64,000 bases of DNA from the NCBI RefSeq assembly GCF_019175285.1, contig NC_056527.1:105759823-105823822 (forward strand). The letters are read 5' to 3'. Positions 21,595 to 36,500 of this stretch are shown in pieces. Positions within the stretch are counted from its first letter, which is position 1, and every line of letters begins with the position of its first letter. The notes under the pieces are model-generated. The model searched no databases. It had not been told where the DNA came from and was given only the letters and a program-made list of their open reading frames with translations. Both the position numbers and the translations under genes were made by a program. Origin of the DNA: Sceloporus undulatus (taxonomy: Eukaryota > Chordata > Lepidosauria > Squamata > Phrynosomatidae).

Positions 21595-24500
21595 GTAGGT
21601 CCTCCCATTAATCTGGGGTGGGGGGCAATAATATTGAGACCCACCCATTACCTACAATGGAAAAATAGGCTGGGAGGACTGAGCCATTCTTAACGGGAGG
21701 AGAAGGGGGCGGGGCCGATCCCTTACAAAGAGGGGTGGGGCTGGGATGAACCAAACGAAACACGGGGGGAAACATGTCGCTGGATTGTCCCATTGTACGA
21801 AAGGGGGAAATGATGATTATATGAAATCTTAACGACGGGCTTCTGACGTGACCCATATTAATTATATTTATCGGGCGGGTCTTATTTTAAGTCTGTGCCA
21901 TTCACAGTGTAGGGGAGAGGAGGCTGGGTTGTACTACAGCAGTCTCCCCTATCTTGTCAAAATGGACGAGGCCGTTGAAACCGAACCTGACAGGAACCAA
22001 GGGTTCTGGGCCGTACCAATTTTTAGGGTGGGGGGGATTGGGCGGAGGAAGGGAGTCGTGAGGAAACCCGTTACAATTTAAATGGGGGACTGTACCATTC
22101 CGATTCCGAAGGAGGGGGGACTGTGGGTGTGCTAGAGACACATTTCCTCCCTCAGAGCTGTATTTTATTCATGGAGCACATTGTCATAATAATAATAAAT
22201 GTCAATAAATCACTGTTTTACATAATTTATGTTTTCATTTTGGGTGAAAAGGAGCAGACTGAAAACTGCTGAGGGCTTCTATACTTTTAATGGGTATAAA
22301 AGATGGCACTTCAGCAGCTGTGTGTTGCTTTATCACACAATTGGGTAATAAGCAACACCTGCTGATATTCTTTCTTCATTGAAAACACAGGAGCCCTCTC
22401 AAGTTTTCACTCTGGCAACTCTACTATGGGCATAATTAAAATAATAATAATAATAGATTTATTTATATCCTGCCTTTCCAAAAGGATCAAGTCAGGTTAC
22501 CAGAAGATACACAAACAGATACAGACATGTACACAACTTAAAAAATTATATATCTCCTTATCCCTTGCCTTAACTAAAACACCAACACTATCAATACAAA
22601 TTTAAATAAAAATACTACTACGGATAGTTAACATTGGGCCAAAACGCACTGCAGAAATAATCCAGTTTGAGACCGCTGTAAACTGCCTATGAAAGCTCAT
22701 GCTAGCACCTTACTTTCAGTTAGCCTGAAGGGTGCTACAATATCCCAGTGTGTGTACAAAACACTGTTCTGGTTGGAAGCAAGCTATCCCAGGTGAAGGA
22801 GTGCTTTGTGTTTCACCTTCTTTTCAACCATGCTCTCGGGGTGTTATACGTGATTCTTTCCCCATCTCCTTGAGTGATGTAGGCTGGGCTGAGAGACATT
22901 GAATTGAGGTCAGCTTTCAGGGCTATCTGGAAACCTGAGTCTTGGATGTCCTCGTCCAAACCCCAGCCGACACTCCTCTGAGGACAGATTATTCTCACAC
23001 ATCAATGTACTGGTTGAATTGTCACAGTCAGTGTAGGGATACAGTACACCCACCCACCCAAAGGCTGGTTAGAAATGATGTAAAATCTGGAGTTCCAGAT
23101 CAGGCAATGGACAACCCCTTCACTAATAGGCAATTTGGATATGCAGGACCTTGTAATCTCAGTTCATTTGTGTTCACAGGCATACTGTTTGCAATTTACT
23201 ACTTTACAACCACTGAGTTTGCTATCCATATATCAAAGATGGAAGTCTGGGAGAGGCTCACAGCGCAGTGTCTTGTACTACACACATGTTGCAATAAATC
23301 TCAAATGACTACCTCTGTATGGACCTAAACACCTGAATGAACTAGTGCATGTTAGCATCCCCATCACTCCAGCCTTCATTGAATAAAGATGTGTTTATTG
23401 TGAGCACAAAACTGGTAATTAAAGTATGGGTCTTATTAGGTTCATAGTTAGGCATTATGGTCTTGGGTGGTGGGTCCCGCTGAATTGAATGGGCTTTTAT
23501 TTTTAAGTAAGCATCCACAAAATTGGAGTTCATAATGTTCATTGAGGAGAAATTCTGCCCATTTTATGCTGTACCCTGCAAACTCCTTTCCAGGACAATG
23601 CTCCCCCCCCCCATTACTATACTACTTTGTCATGCTCTTTTCTCATGTGTTGTGTGCATTTCTGTATACGATCTATACTATTTATCTTGTTCTTTGTTTT
23701 CTTCCTTTTGTGTATATGTCAGAGAGAAAACACATCCTGAAGAAGCAAATAAATATTTTGAAATAGATGAATTAATATTAGAAATGTAAAATTTCATGAA
23801 TTCAGTAATCAATAGTACTAAGTGTTAACACTAAATAATATTAGTATTATTAAATAATATTTTAGATACCAATAATCTAAACCATCACACTAATCATTTA
23901 ATGTAGTAGTCAATGTCGGCCTGCAACAAAGAATCTGCTTTACATATTTATACATATCCCCTTCCCCCATTTCCTCCTTTTCTTTCACTCTTCCTTCCTG
24001 TTCCATAGTCTGTATCTTGGTACAGTATGTCCTTTTCTCTGTCCTTCTAAAGCAAGTGGGAATCATGCAACCAGGCCTGCAAGTGTTGCTGGCCTGCAGC
24101 TTCAAGCATTCCTCACCACTGGCTAAGTCTGCTGAGACTTGCAGTCCAATAGAATCTGGAGGACCACAAACTCAACCAGTTCTAGTCATAAAGTATAAGG
24201 TACTGCTAGAATATTAATAAAGTGCTGGCTGGTCATGAAAAATGGAACAGTTTTTGTTGGGTTTATGGACATTGCTGTCTCTCAGGGTTGGGGGACAATT
24301 TGCCATGCAAATGTTTTATACTGTAGTTCCTATACTCTGTTACCCTTGGCCATGCTGGGTAGGGCTGATGGCAACCGAAGGCTGAAACATTTGGAAACAT
24401 CAAGGTCTCATGAGCTTCCGTTATCTTTTGTACACCCATGCCTTGAATTGTTCTGTAGAGAGTATTTTAGCAGCTGAGAGGCTGCCTCTGCTGAGCTTCT

Positions 24501-27500
24501 TTACAGCTATTAAAGGTACAAAGAGGTCATCTAATCTCCTCTTTTCCATGGGGCTTTTGGGGAAAGATAGGGCCTTTACCAGAAGAGAGGGATTCTTTTG
24601 ATTCCACCCCCAACCCCCTTTCTAGTCTGTGTTTTCCAATGCTGCCATCACCAGGAGTGAACTAAATACCTAGAAGATTACAGTTTCCAATCCTCTTTCC
24701 TCTTGCTAATGCAGTGCCTCCAGACCTGACGACGGAAGAGAGGGTCGAGTTGGAGAACATCCGTCGGCGTAAGCAAGAGCTCCTGGTGGAAATCCAGCGG
24801 CTACGAGATGAGCTGAGTGAAGCCATGAACGAGGTGGAGGGGCTGGAAGCCAATGAGGGAAGGTGAGGGGCTTCCTTTTGTCTTCAGTTGGCTACACCTT
24901 GACTCTAGGCTAGAGATTCTTTACATCAGGAGTTATTTCTTCTAGATTGTGGCTGCACCATAGTCTTAGACAAAAAAAAGCAATGTTTTCGGGAAAATAA
25001 AAGATGGTGGGCCTCATTAGGCTTTGATTTCTGCTTGTTGATCACTCTTGGAGGCAAGCACTGTCCAGGATGAACAGAACCAAACAGACCCATCCACAAG
25101 CAAAAACAAAAGTGAAACCTTTTTCTTCTCTTGCCACAATAACTGCACCTTAATTTGGAGAATATGTGAATACCTTGTCTTAAAGATTTTAGTCATCGTG
25201 TTAAAATAAAACATTCCATGATTGATTTTCTTCCTTTTTCCAATTTTTTAAATTTGGGGGCGGGGGATCAAAAGAGGCGGGGGAAATGGGTTTTCCCTCC
25301 AATTTTTCCATTTTTTTTTTCTGGGCTTCACATCTCTATCACACTACTTTGAAATCTTCAGATATAAATAGTTTTAAGTAAATAAAATAGGCAACAATGT
25401 TTTTATCATCTCAATCATTTTCATAATTTCAGAATATCCTTTCTAATTACCTTATCTGAATGCTGGGGGGGGGGGACGTGGTCCAGTCGTGGAACTGATT
25501 GTACCATGCCAGAACACAAGTGGGCAGTTCCAGACACCACCACCACCAACTCACCGCCAAAAAAACAAGTGTGTGGAAAGTATGAAAGAACTAATTAATT
25601 AATTAATTGATTTGTTTTATTTATATACCGCTATTCCAAAGATCATAGCGGTGAACAGCAAGTAAGCTAATTAGCAAGTAAGCTAATTTGCCCCCAACAG
25701 TCTGGGTACTCATTTTAGCGACCTCGGAAGGATGATACTTGCACTCTCTTTTGTGAAGCATCAAAGAGTTAATAGATATACTTCCTTGTTTTGAACAGTA
25801 AAACTCTTCAGAGGAACCGAAAGATGGGGATGGGTCGCAAGAAATTTAACATGGATCCCAAAAAGGTAAGTAGGTCCTGGGGTTGATGCAATCATTTGTT
25901 AAGATTTTGTGGAAAACTAGTATAGGTTGATTAACCTTTATCCAAAATTCTTGGGACTAGAATTGTTGAGCTGGTATATTTTGGGGTTGTGGAGTATGTA
26001 AGTAGCATAGTGCATACCTGTACTGTATTTAGGAGGCTGGAGAGAGACGCAAGGATCTGTGAAATGGTTGGAGGCATTGATTCGTGATGATCGCTATGCT
26101 TGAATTCCTGCCATTTCACACATTCCCAGTCTCTCTCCAGCCTCACATCTTTTTGCCACTAGCCACTCGGTTCTGTCTTCAAAGCAGCATTGCAAAGCTG
26201 TCCATTCGTCTCTCTACAGACTCAGGTTTCTCTCCAGCCTTAGGTCTTCCTGTCACTAACCACCCACTTCCACCTACAAAGCAACAGCAGCTGCTACATT
26301 CCTACTTGTCTGTGTCCAGTTTCATGTCTATCTCCAGCCTCGTGTCCTTTTGCCATGAGTTGCCCCCTTCTGTCTTTGAAGCAGCAGAGTCACTTCTGCT
26401 CGTTCATCTCCTGTAGCCTTGCTTTTCTCTCCATCTTTGTGTCTCATTCATTTGTTGCTTGCTGTATATACTCATGTATATGTTTAGAAACTTTAGTGAA
26501 AAAATTGATGCAATACAACTGAGGGCGAGAACAGACTGGCAGCTTCAGCTGGCTTCAAGCTGGGTTGGGAGCATGGCATGTACATGCACCATGTCCCCAA
26601 GTTGCCCAGAAGTCACACTGGTGATTACACACTGGGCGACATCCGGTCAACTTAGGGGCTTGGCGTTTAGATGCCACATACCCCGGAGCTAGTGGAAAGC
26701 TGACTCCAAAGGCAAAGGGGCGGCTTTTCTCTACCCCAAATAAGAGTGGGTTTTTTCCTCCCGCTCCTGTTTGGGTGGAAGCTGGCTGGATTGAGGCCAC
26801 ATGTCTGTTTGCCGCAACCCCAATTCAGCCTTAATTGGGGAGGCTCCAAACCACCCCATCGGGGCTGTCTCTTTCACCCCTGAGTTGACTTATCCACAGG
26901 TCACTGTAAGTACTGTACCTTAATTCTTATATTATAAAGGAAACAAGGCAAGAATGTAATCTGTCTTGAAAGCGCGCGCACACACACACCTTTTATTCTC
27001 ATCAACCTTTACTGTGAGCACAAACAGTTATGCCTGCTGGAATTTTGGAAGTTCTTTGGCATTGTTTTCCTTTGCTTTATCCTTTAAATCCTTTGTTATT
27101 TCCCAGTTGGTTTTATCTTTCATTTTATCCATGGGTCGTATCAAAATCCATAATTTTGGCCCCAGAATCTGCCTTCAATTTATACATGAGTTCAATTTGT
27201 AGTCGAGTATATACAGTATATAGCACAAGGCTGCAGAGAGCCTGAGAATCTGAGAAACAAATAAGCAAGAGTGCCACCTCTGCTTCAAAGGTGAAAACAG
27301 ATGGATGGGGGGGGATTCTGCTTTGGAGGGTTTTGAATTTTCAAATTAGGGGTGCTCAACCTGGACAAACCTGTTCTGGTGGAACATGAGCTACCTGGCA
27401 TCCTGGATTTTCTGCCAGCGGAGTCAGGTCAGAATTCTGCTAGTGAAGACCAAGCAGCCAAGACTCCTAAGGTTTCTAAGATAAAAGATTTGGATGGGGT

Positions 27501-30500
27501 GGGAACAGGTTTGTGCTCAGATGCCTGGGTCCCATGATTCTCACCTTCTCTGTTATGTTCTACAGGGAATCCAGTTCCTGGTGGAAAATGAGCTGCTGCG
27601 CTCCACTCCTGAAGACATTGCCCGTTTCCTCTATAAAGGAGAAGGACTCAACAAGACAGCCATTGGAGACTACTTAGGAGAGCGGTAAGAAGGGATGGGA
27701 ATGCAAAACACATGAAACATCCAAAAAGATTGGGGCGGTTGTAATGTACAGGTCTGTTACAGGAAAATTGGAGCTTTTTAGAACATGGGGATCTGAACTT
27801 AAGTTCACCCAGTAAAGTGTATATAGAAATGAGTTTGGGGCCTTTGCAAATGAGATGGGGGGTTTAAAATGGAAAGGATGGGATTGTGGCCTTGTACAAT
27901 GCACCCTTGTTATACACTGGGGTTTGGTTCCAAGATCCCCTGTGGATAACAAAATCTGTGGATGCTCAAGTCTCATTAAATATAATGACATAGCAAAATG
28001 GTGTTCTTTATAAAAATGGAAAATCAAGGTTTGACATTTGAAATTTATACTTTTTCTGAACATTTTCAAACCATGGATGCTTGAATCCATGTATAAGAAA
28101 GGCCAACTGTAATAGATTGAGATGAAAGCAGTCATGGTAAAAAGGAGAGGCTTAATGTGAATTCTCCACACTTTTTTCAGGGAGGATTTTAATATTGCTG
28201 TGCTCCATGCTTTTGTCGATTTGCATGAATTTACTGATCTCAACCTTGTGCAAGCACTCAGGTAAGTCTGAAGCTCCTCAGTCCTGTGCTAGTGCAGCTC
28301 TGCCAGCTAGGGAAAGTCTCAAGGCTTTTCAGCTCCAGCCTGTATCAAAAGAGAAGATGTCACTGGAAAGGTGGCCTTTTCTTCAGCCAGAATTGGATGC
28401 TTTTAGCTCTCTTCTGTTTGATTCTTAAATGAGACAGACATCTGTGAAGTGTGCTATGTGGTACAAACAGTGGAAAAACTGATGATACCCATAAATATCA
28501 AGAAAGGAAAAGCATATACTTCAGTCTTTGGTCCCATACATTCTTCTGAAGTGAGACTGTCTTGTTTCTGGTGTACCAGCATCAATTTGTCCCATGTTGA
28601 ACCATACCCATGCTTTAATATATATGTGACTGTACTGAGGCTTTCTTCTGTACAATAAGGACAGGGAACTTTTGCCTGCCAAATGTTTTGGATTACAATT
28701 CTAGGAGTTGAAGTCCCACGTACCCAGAGGGCCAAAACTTCCCCATCAATTATGTACATCAAACTTCAACTGAAGGAAGAAGCCAGGAGAGACTCATCAG
28801 GATATGTTTTTAATAGCAAAGATGTAGAGCTGGAAAGGGCTAGAAAATCATTACATTCAACATCTGCCTCAGAAATAAAATCTGGCATGTCTAAATATGA
28901 CTAATTTGCCTAACTGCAGCATTACTGATAGAGAGAAAGAACAGATGCGATATTTGTGGAATAGCCAATTCAGGGCAGTTCTCTGTTATGGTATTTATTT
29001 GTTCATGAGTTTTTTCATTCTTTTTCCAGGCAGTTCCTGTGGAGTTTCCGATTGCCAGGGGAAGCTCAGAAGATTGACCGTATGATGGAGGCCTTTGCCC
29101 AGCGATATTGTCTGTGCAACCCAGGGGTCTTTCAGTCCACAGGTATTGCATACTCTAGGAAAGGGCAGAGTTACCCTTACCACAAGAGCAAGCAGACCTG
29201 AAAAGTATTCAGTAAAGCAAGAATGTCCCCTCTAACATGTGACTTTAAAAAAAATGACTTTCAGAGAGAGAGAGAGAGAATAGCTTTACCCTGCTCTTCG
29301 CCAAAATAGTCCCCCAGAGTGGCTTGCAAATTAATTTGATATTTCCATGCCCTCAGGCTTAAAATCTAAATAAGATAACACACAAAGAAAAGGGGACAGC
29401 AGTGAGGGGTGAGATTAAGTCCAGCAGATACTGCCTCTTCTCCCATTCAGAGGACCAAGCAATGGCAGTTGAGATGGAGGGAGAGCCTCTCATTAGTTGT
29501 TGAATCCAATGCATAGTACAGCTGTACCTGCCTCTTCTCTCCCTCAGAGGTCACAGGAATGGCAGTGGGGAAGGAGGGAGGGCCTTTCAGCTGCTGGTCC
29601 TAGACAAAGTAACAAGGTACAATAATAAGTAACATTTATTTGCTACTCCTTAAATGTTCCCCTTGGCTTGATTTTTTTGGTATGTTTTTATATTTGTAGC
29701 TGCTATTTTAAAGATTAATTTATTAATTAAAAGTAACTAAAATGTAAGTAAAAGTTATTAAATGTTACGTTCTTAACAACTAAAACAAGTTACTTTTTTA
29801 TAATGAGTAGCTGAAACAAGTTGCCCTTTTAAATAATGAATAATGAGTCCGTCTGAAAAGCTAACATCCCAAACTCTGAGCATCGCCTGTTCAATTCTTT
29901 AAAGCCATAAAATAAACAGCTTTAATGTATTTTCACAAACACGTAATAGGATTAAGTTGTATAACAGGAGCAGGAAAGTTTTGATCTTCAGATGTTTAGG
30001 CTCAACTCTTCCTTTCTTCCTCACCTCCCACAATCCCACCCATGCTGGCTGGGGCTTCTAGGGCTTATTTTTCAAACCATCTGAAATCTGAGAAGTTGTT
30101 CACATCAGTTCTGTCAGATGCTTTACTTTGAATAATGAATGTATCTTGTGATAAGAACCTAATGCTAGGTAAATCTGCAAGGCTACATAAACTAGAAACA
30201 GAACAGATGTGCTGGGATGGGTATCAAGCTAGTTTGTTTTGTCCCATTCCCCCAGATACCTGTTATGTCCTCTCCTTTGCTGTGATCATGCTGAACACTA
30301 GCCTTCACAACCCCAACGTCCGTGATAAGCCTACAGTCGAGAGGTTTATCACCATGAACCGTGGCATCAACGATGGAGGAGATTTACCTGAGGAACTGCT
30401 GCGGGTGAGAGAGACTGGTGAAGGGAACGTGAGATCTTAGGTCTGCCTAGATGGACCTTTGGGTTGGCATTTTGTGGGGAGGGCAGCCTTTGAAGCTCAT

Positions 30501-33500
30501 CTTCACCATCTCAAAAATCCTCTGCCTGCTTGCAAGAAGATTCATCTTCTTGTTTTGATATAACATTCTGACTGCAATTGTGATTTCTTTTTTATGTATT
30601 TATTTTAAATAACTGTTAAGAGCACTTTTTCCCTGTATTATTTTGTCTGTGTTTTGATGCCACGTGGTATCAATGCTGTGCCAAACACATACATGCACCC
30701 ACACTCTCCTTTCCTTCTTGCCTTGGAAAGGAGTGTGGTCTGCCTGTAACTCCTCCCCTTCCTCCCCTCCCCCTAGAACCTGTACGACAGCATCCGTAAT
30801 GAGCCCTTCAAGATCCCCGAGGATGATGGGAACGACTTGACACACACTTTTTTTAACCCTGACCGCGAGGGCTGGCTCCTCAAACTGGGTGAGAAGCGCC
30901 CCCTTCCACTTGCCCTTAAACATTGCAGCCTTATCCCCTACCATCCCTTGCTACCCTTCTCCTTGCCCCACCCCACCACCACTCCCGCTACCCCATGATC
31001 TTTGCACGTCTCTGCGCTCTCCTCTCTTCCCCCCACCTGTTGTGTCATTTAAAGCATGACCTCTCTCTTCATCAGATCAAAGGGATCCTCCTGAAATCCA
31101 CCCCAGTATTCCTTCCCTCCCCTCCCCAGCATCAAATACGAATGACCCATTGGGATCCACTGTTCCATCAGGATGCAAGGATCTGGTTAAAACCAGGATC
31201 CTCCCTCCTTTCCCCTCTCCCCCAACTCCTCCTTGAGGTGGATCTCCTGTGACAGATGATGAGAGGGTCTGCTGGGATTTTTTCACATTCCCTCTAAAAA
31301 GCAGGGATCTACTAAAGAAGTTATAGATGTTACTGAAAGTTCATGGCCATTGAAAGACATGTTAAGGCCCTCTGGTATCTGACGTTTAGCCAGTTATTGC
31401 TGGTATGTTTCCAAACCTACCTTAAGCATTCATGAGGGCTAGAAAGCTGCTTTTCAAAAGAAAAGGGCAGCTTCTCAGGATACCGGATGCTACGTTCATT
31501 CCCATATTCAGTGCCAACTATTCAGGTAGCCTTTAGGCATGCATACTTTCACATGAGGCTAGGGTCACATGTGGTATAACTGGTCTCAGAAAACACTGGC
31601 AGACTTGTGGACATGTGTAGTTTACATGGCCAGTAGCTGCCCTTGCATGACTTCCAAAGGTTGAGGTTTCTGAGCCCTCTCTGGTGTAGGGACATGTAAG
31701 TCTATGATATCATTTCCAGCCTTGAAATAAAGAGAAGTAAATTGGCTTGACAAAGATCACCCTTCTAATTTTTTAATTTAATTTAATTTAATTTAATGCA
31801 TTCTGGAACCCAGGGAAAGTTGGCTGTTGGTCCAAGTGGACATGAAATAGATAGAAGCAGGGTTTCTTCAGGTTCCTGAACAGTCAACTCTGACCAAGTG
31901 TAGGCACACAGTCAAGACAAGGCAGAGGTTAAGAGACATGTACACAAGAGCTTTGACAGCATCCTCATACCAGACAAAAGTTGCTTGGAGTGAGAATGGG
32001 GTTGCCATAATTCTCTACCACAAACCGGAACAAAATGTTGGACAAAATTTAGACCAAAATGCAGGACAATTGTAGGATAAAATTTAGCCCAAACTGTGGG
32101 ACATTTAAGGTCCTCCATTTTTCTTAAATGTCCTACATTTGGGGCTAAATTTTATCCTACAATTGTCCTGCATTTTGGTCTAAATTTCGCCCTACATTTT
32201 GTCCCGGTTTGTGGTAGAGAATTATGGCAACCCTAAGAAGCAAGGGTTCTTGCTTCTTGGTATACAAGTCCCAGTGCACGGACTTGTATACCAAGCAAGG
32301 AATCTGCTGGACTTTCAGTCAGTTGACTTCAGAGATCTGGCCAGCTGGTATTGCAGTTGAGCAAGCCCTTGAGGCAGAGCACTTAGTCTGCTAAGCTTGC
32401 TGTGGAAATGGAGTGCTGATAGCAAGCATGGGAAGTAAAGTGTTGGAGGCTAACTGCCAGGAACTCCAGCTCAAGTCACTTGTATCTGGTGCCTCACAAG
32501 GAACTTGATGTTGGGTGAAAATATCTCATCTGGTCAGCTGTCATGAAGTAGACATTCTGCTTTAATTACTTTTCCTCCTCCTCTCAGTTCCAAGATCACC
32601 AGTTCTTGGACCTGCTAGAGGATGGCATTAGGACAGAAATAGAAGCTACAGAAATTCACTCCTTCCTGAATAAAGTAGCTCTGAAGAGGAAGCCAGTCTC
32701 CATTATCTTGCATTTCACCCTTCTCTCAAGGAGCACGATTGCCATTTCCTTTCACATCCTTTCCTGTCCTCCAAAGCTGGATGGGGCACCAAGACAACAT
32801 AGTAATTGGTTTCAGGGGAGCAAGCCATAGCACATTAGAAGCCTTCAACTGGCAATCAGGATAAGGTGAAGAGTAGAGCAGGTCAGAAGTAAAGGAAAAG
32901 GAAAGAATTGTGTGACTCCTACTGCATGACTTTAAGGTAGACAAGCTGCCAATATCTGGTGTAAGAGGAGGTCTGCTGCTTATGCCATTAGCTCCCACAC
33001 AAGGGGCGTATACAAGCATATATTTGCAGTGTTAGCTGGAACCCAAATTCGTGCTCTAGCTCAGATAAGGCAAAGGCCTGTTGTCATAGTCCAGGCTTCT
33101 ATGTGGGCTGGGACTTGGAACACTGCAGCTACAGCTGATTTTGCTAGTATTCTCCAAAATATTAGTGATAGGTTTTCAAGTGACGTGCCAAAGTTTAAGG
33201 GGCCTGTCCCCTTATATTCATCCCAATTGACTTTAAACCCTCCTTCCCTGTGCCCTCCACCCCTACCCCTCACCCCTGTCCTAATGCTCCCAAATGCCTG
33301 TGTCTGTGTCGGAGGATTTTTGATTTGACCATGTACTTCTACCTTATGTTGATGTAACTTGTTCTCCTTTCTCTCTCTTCCTCTCTCTCTCTCTTCCTCC
33401 CTCTCTCTTTTCTCACCCCCATTCTCTCTATCCTGACTCCCCTGTTTCCCACCTTTCTCTCTTTCTCTCTCTCCCTACCTCTCTCTCTGCCCCTTCTTTC

Positions 33501-36500
33501 CCCACCACTGCTGCCCTGCCCCCTCTCTCCTCCACCATCCCACGGCGCGGACTACATATGTTCCACTGTCTGAATACTGCCCCCCAACCCAGGAGGTAGG
33601 TGCGCAGAGGGGGCATTTTGCTTTGCAGCTGAGAGCTGGTTTACCTGGTGCTCACCAGAAGAGAATGGGAGCTGTTGTTTGGGGAGGAGGGATGGTCAAG
33701 AATGTGGACGGTTAAGAATGCGTTCTGCTGGAAATGGATATTCGGAAATGAAGTCTTTTCTTCTCTGGAAGGGGTATGTGTTTGAATGTACCCCCTTTCT
33801 TCAATCTGGTGACTTTACCCAGATAATAATAATAATAATTAGTAGTAGTAGTAGTAGTAGTATCCCGCCTCTCCCTGTATTGGATCGAGGCAGGTTACAA
33901 CAAACATCAGAACAATAAAAATAAAACACAACAAACCACAAGTAAAAACATAGCAAAACATATAAAATCCAATTCCCTATCTCCCTCCCACCTTAAAAAT
34001 GTGTTGGGGCTCCAACTCCCATCATCTCCTGTGGCCATGTGGGTAGGAAATGATAGGTGTTGTAGTCCCATCACATTTGGGGGATGTGTTGATGCTCTGA
34101 AATTCAGCTGGCTGGGCAGGGCCCATGGATGAATTGCCCCGATCCTAAATTGGGTTGTGAGGCGCAGCAGCATTGCTCCTATCCAGTTTGTCTATTTTTT
34201 AATTGTTTTAAAGAGAGGAAAAAAATGTGAGAGAGCGAATGAATGGGTGTGAAGGAGAAAGGGCTATCTATACTTTTAAAATAGTTTCACAGGACATAAC
34301 TAAGTGGAATATCCATATTTAGAGGAAGTACATGCCATTGCCAGAGTAGAAGCAGGAGAGTTCAAGACCTGCTTATGGGCTTTCCCAGAAGCATTTGGCT
34401 GTCACTTATTAGAAGCAGCAGAATGCTGGATTTGATGTGTTTTGTGTCTATTCTTTAAGGGGGGAGTTATACACACTATAGCTTTGCCCATTTCCACACA
34501 AGAAGATGCAACATTTCCTGTTCTCACTTCATAGCTATTTAAAGGCAGATGAACCCTCCCCTCCCTTGTATCTGTTTACCCTGAAGCAACCATTCTCAAC
34601 CAAGGAGGCTTTACAGGTTGTTGCCTGTCATCTCCCAGAATCCCATGCTGCTTGGGGTTTCTGAGAGGTGAGCATACAGTCAGTAACTCCCATTAGCTCC
34701 AGCCAATGGTGAAGAATGCTGGGAGTTACAGTCCAGAAGCAGCTGGAGGGGCCACACTTTCACCATCCTTGATCTTAATGGGTGGGGGGAAGTGCATGTT
34801 TGTTGGAAAGTGAAATTGGGGAGGGGGGCTGAATGAAATCCCAGGCTTCCAAATTAGCCTCTCCAAAGGGCACACAGGAAGTATCTTAAACAAGCCCTAT
34901 CCACATATATAAATTAACCTGGTCTCATACAGTACTGGGAATGGCTCTTGTCATTGCAAAAGGATCTGAGAATAAGTCAGCTTTGCAGCAGTGATTCATC
35001 TGAAGCCTCTAGCTTCTGCTTGGTTTGCATGCTGAAGTGGACAATATTTCTCCCCAGGGCCTTTTTCTGTATCTGCAGATTGGCCTTTGTTCAAAAGAAT
35101 CCAATGCATCAGCAAAATCTGTCTCCTGGAGAGGTTACAGATTCAGTCCAATGACACATTGGAAGTCAGGAATTCCTCCTCTCCTTCCCTCTTACCCTTT
35201 ACTGCAAGAGAACAAAAAGCCTAAAGCCAGAAACGGCTGCTTACTTCACCGAAGCAGCAGCAAATCTTTTTCCCCCTTTTAAGTCAGCAACATGCTTGCT
35301 TTGTAGAATATAGTCTAAAACCAGTAAATGTTAGGCATGACATTTGGATGCAAGTCAAAATCTGAATTTGGAACATCAATTTTCAATAGGTTGCTTTGTA
35401 AGTCACTTACTAACCACAATGGTAGCATTAGCCTTTAATTTTGTAAAGTGGATGGGGAGGGGTGTCTTTGCTAGAAAAAATTCTGCCTCCTATACGGATT
35501 CTGAAGTTGTCAAAGATGGCAGAGAGAAAGAATCCCACACTGTTGTGAGGAGCACAGGGCTGTTATTTTCAAGCTAAAAATATAGTGGGACCACACCCAG
35601 AGCTACCTAACTAAAGTAAGCAGAAACAGCAGTTGTGGTACCTGTATTTGTTATGTCAGAAAAATATCATTATTCTTTTCCCTCTTCCTCTTAGAACGTA
35701 CCCTTGTTACTACTTGAAAAAGTCATGAGCAGCTGTATTAAAATTGAAAATTTCCAATGCATTCCTTCTTTTCCATATCCATGTGGACCTAAGATCACCA
35801 CCACAAGCCTAATAACGGTTCACAGAGCAAACTTTGAATCATATCCCATTAATCTACCCTTCAACAAAAAGTGTGGGTGGGCAAAGCACGGGCTGTGGGC
35901 TACATACACGAGGTAAAAATATATATCTTCAAAAAATTATTCTTCAAAATAGCTGAATACTCTCCCTAGGGAAATGAGAGGCATTTTTATTGTGTTTTTG
36001 GCTGGGGGGGGGGGGGGCTGGACTAATTTAAGCCTAGTAGAGCCCTCTTAAGTGCCCAGAAGTTACTTCTTCCCACTTTGTGTTTTCAAAAGAGGTCTCT
36101 TCTGGACCTAAAACATGGTGAAAATACCCCCCAGGCCGTTGTTTTGTTTGGAGGCAATTTTTTAGGTGGGTCTGCAGGCCTCCTGAAAGGATTATACAGT
36201 CCCTTAATCTTCCAGAGTTGAACCTCCCTTGCTTTAAAGAGAAGGGCATCAGTAGGCAGAGGCCCATTGCATGCATTCTGTTTTTTCCAACTGCAATATT
36301 CTCTTTTTTTCTAGTGGCAAAAAAATACATCATGTTGACCAACAAAACCTGCCAGAAAGTAACTTCAGAAGTTGATGGAGTTATTTCATTTAGGCTGCAT
36401 CCACACAGCAGAAGTAATCCAATTTGACAGTACTTTAACTACCAAGGCTCAGTGCTTGTCATGGCACCAGAGCTCTCTGAAAGAGAAGACTGTCTCACAA

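Noticed and set aside
27674-28243. 189-codon frame on the - strand in CYTH2 intron 4
   Set aside because: Crosses a pogo-like MITE and the antisense of exon 5; no recognisable domain.
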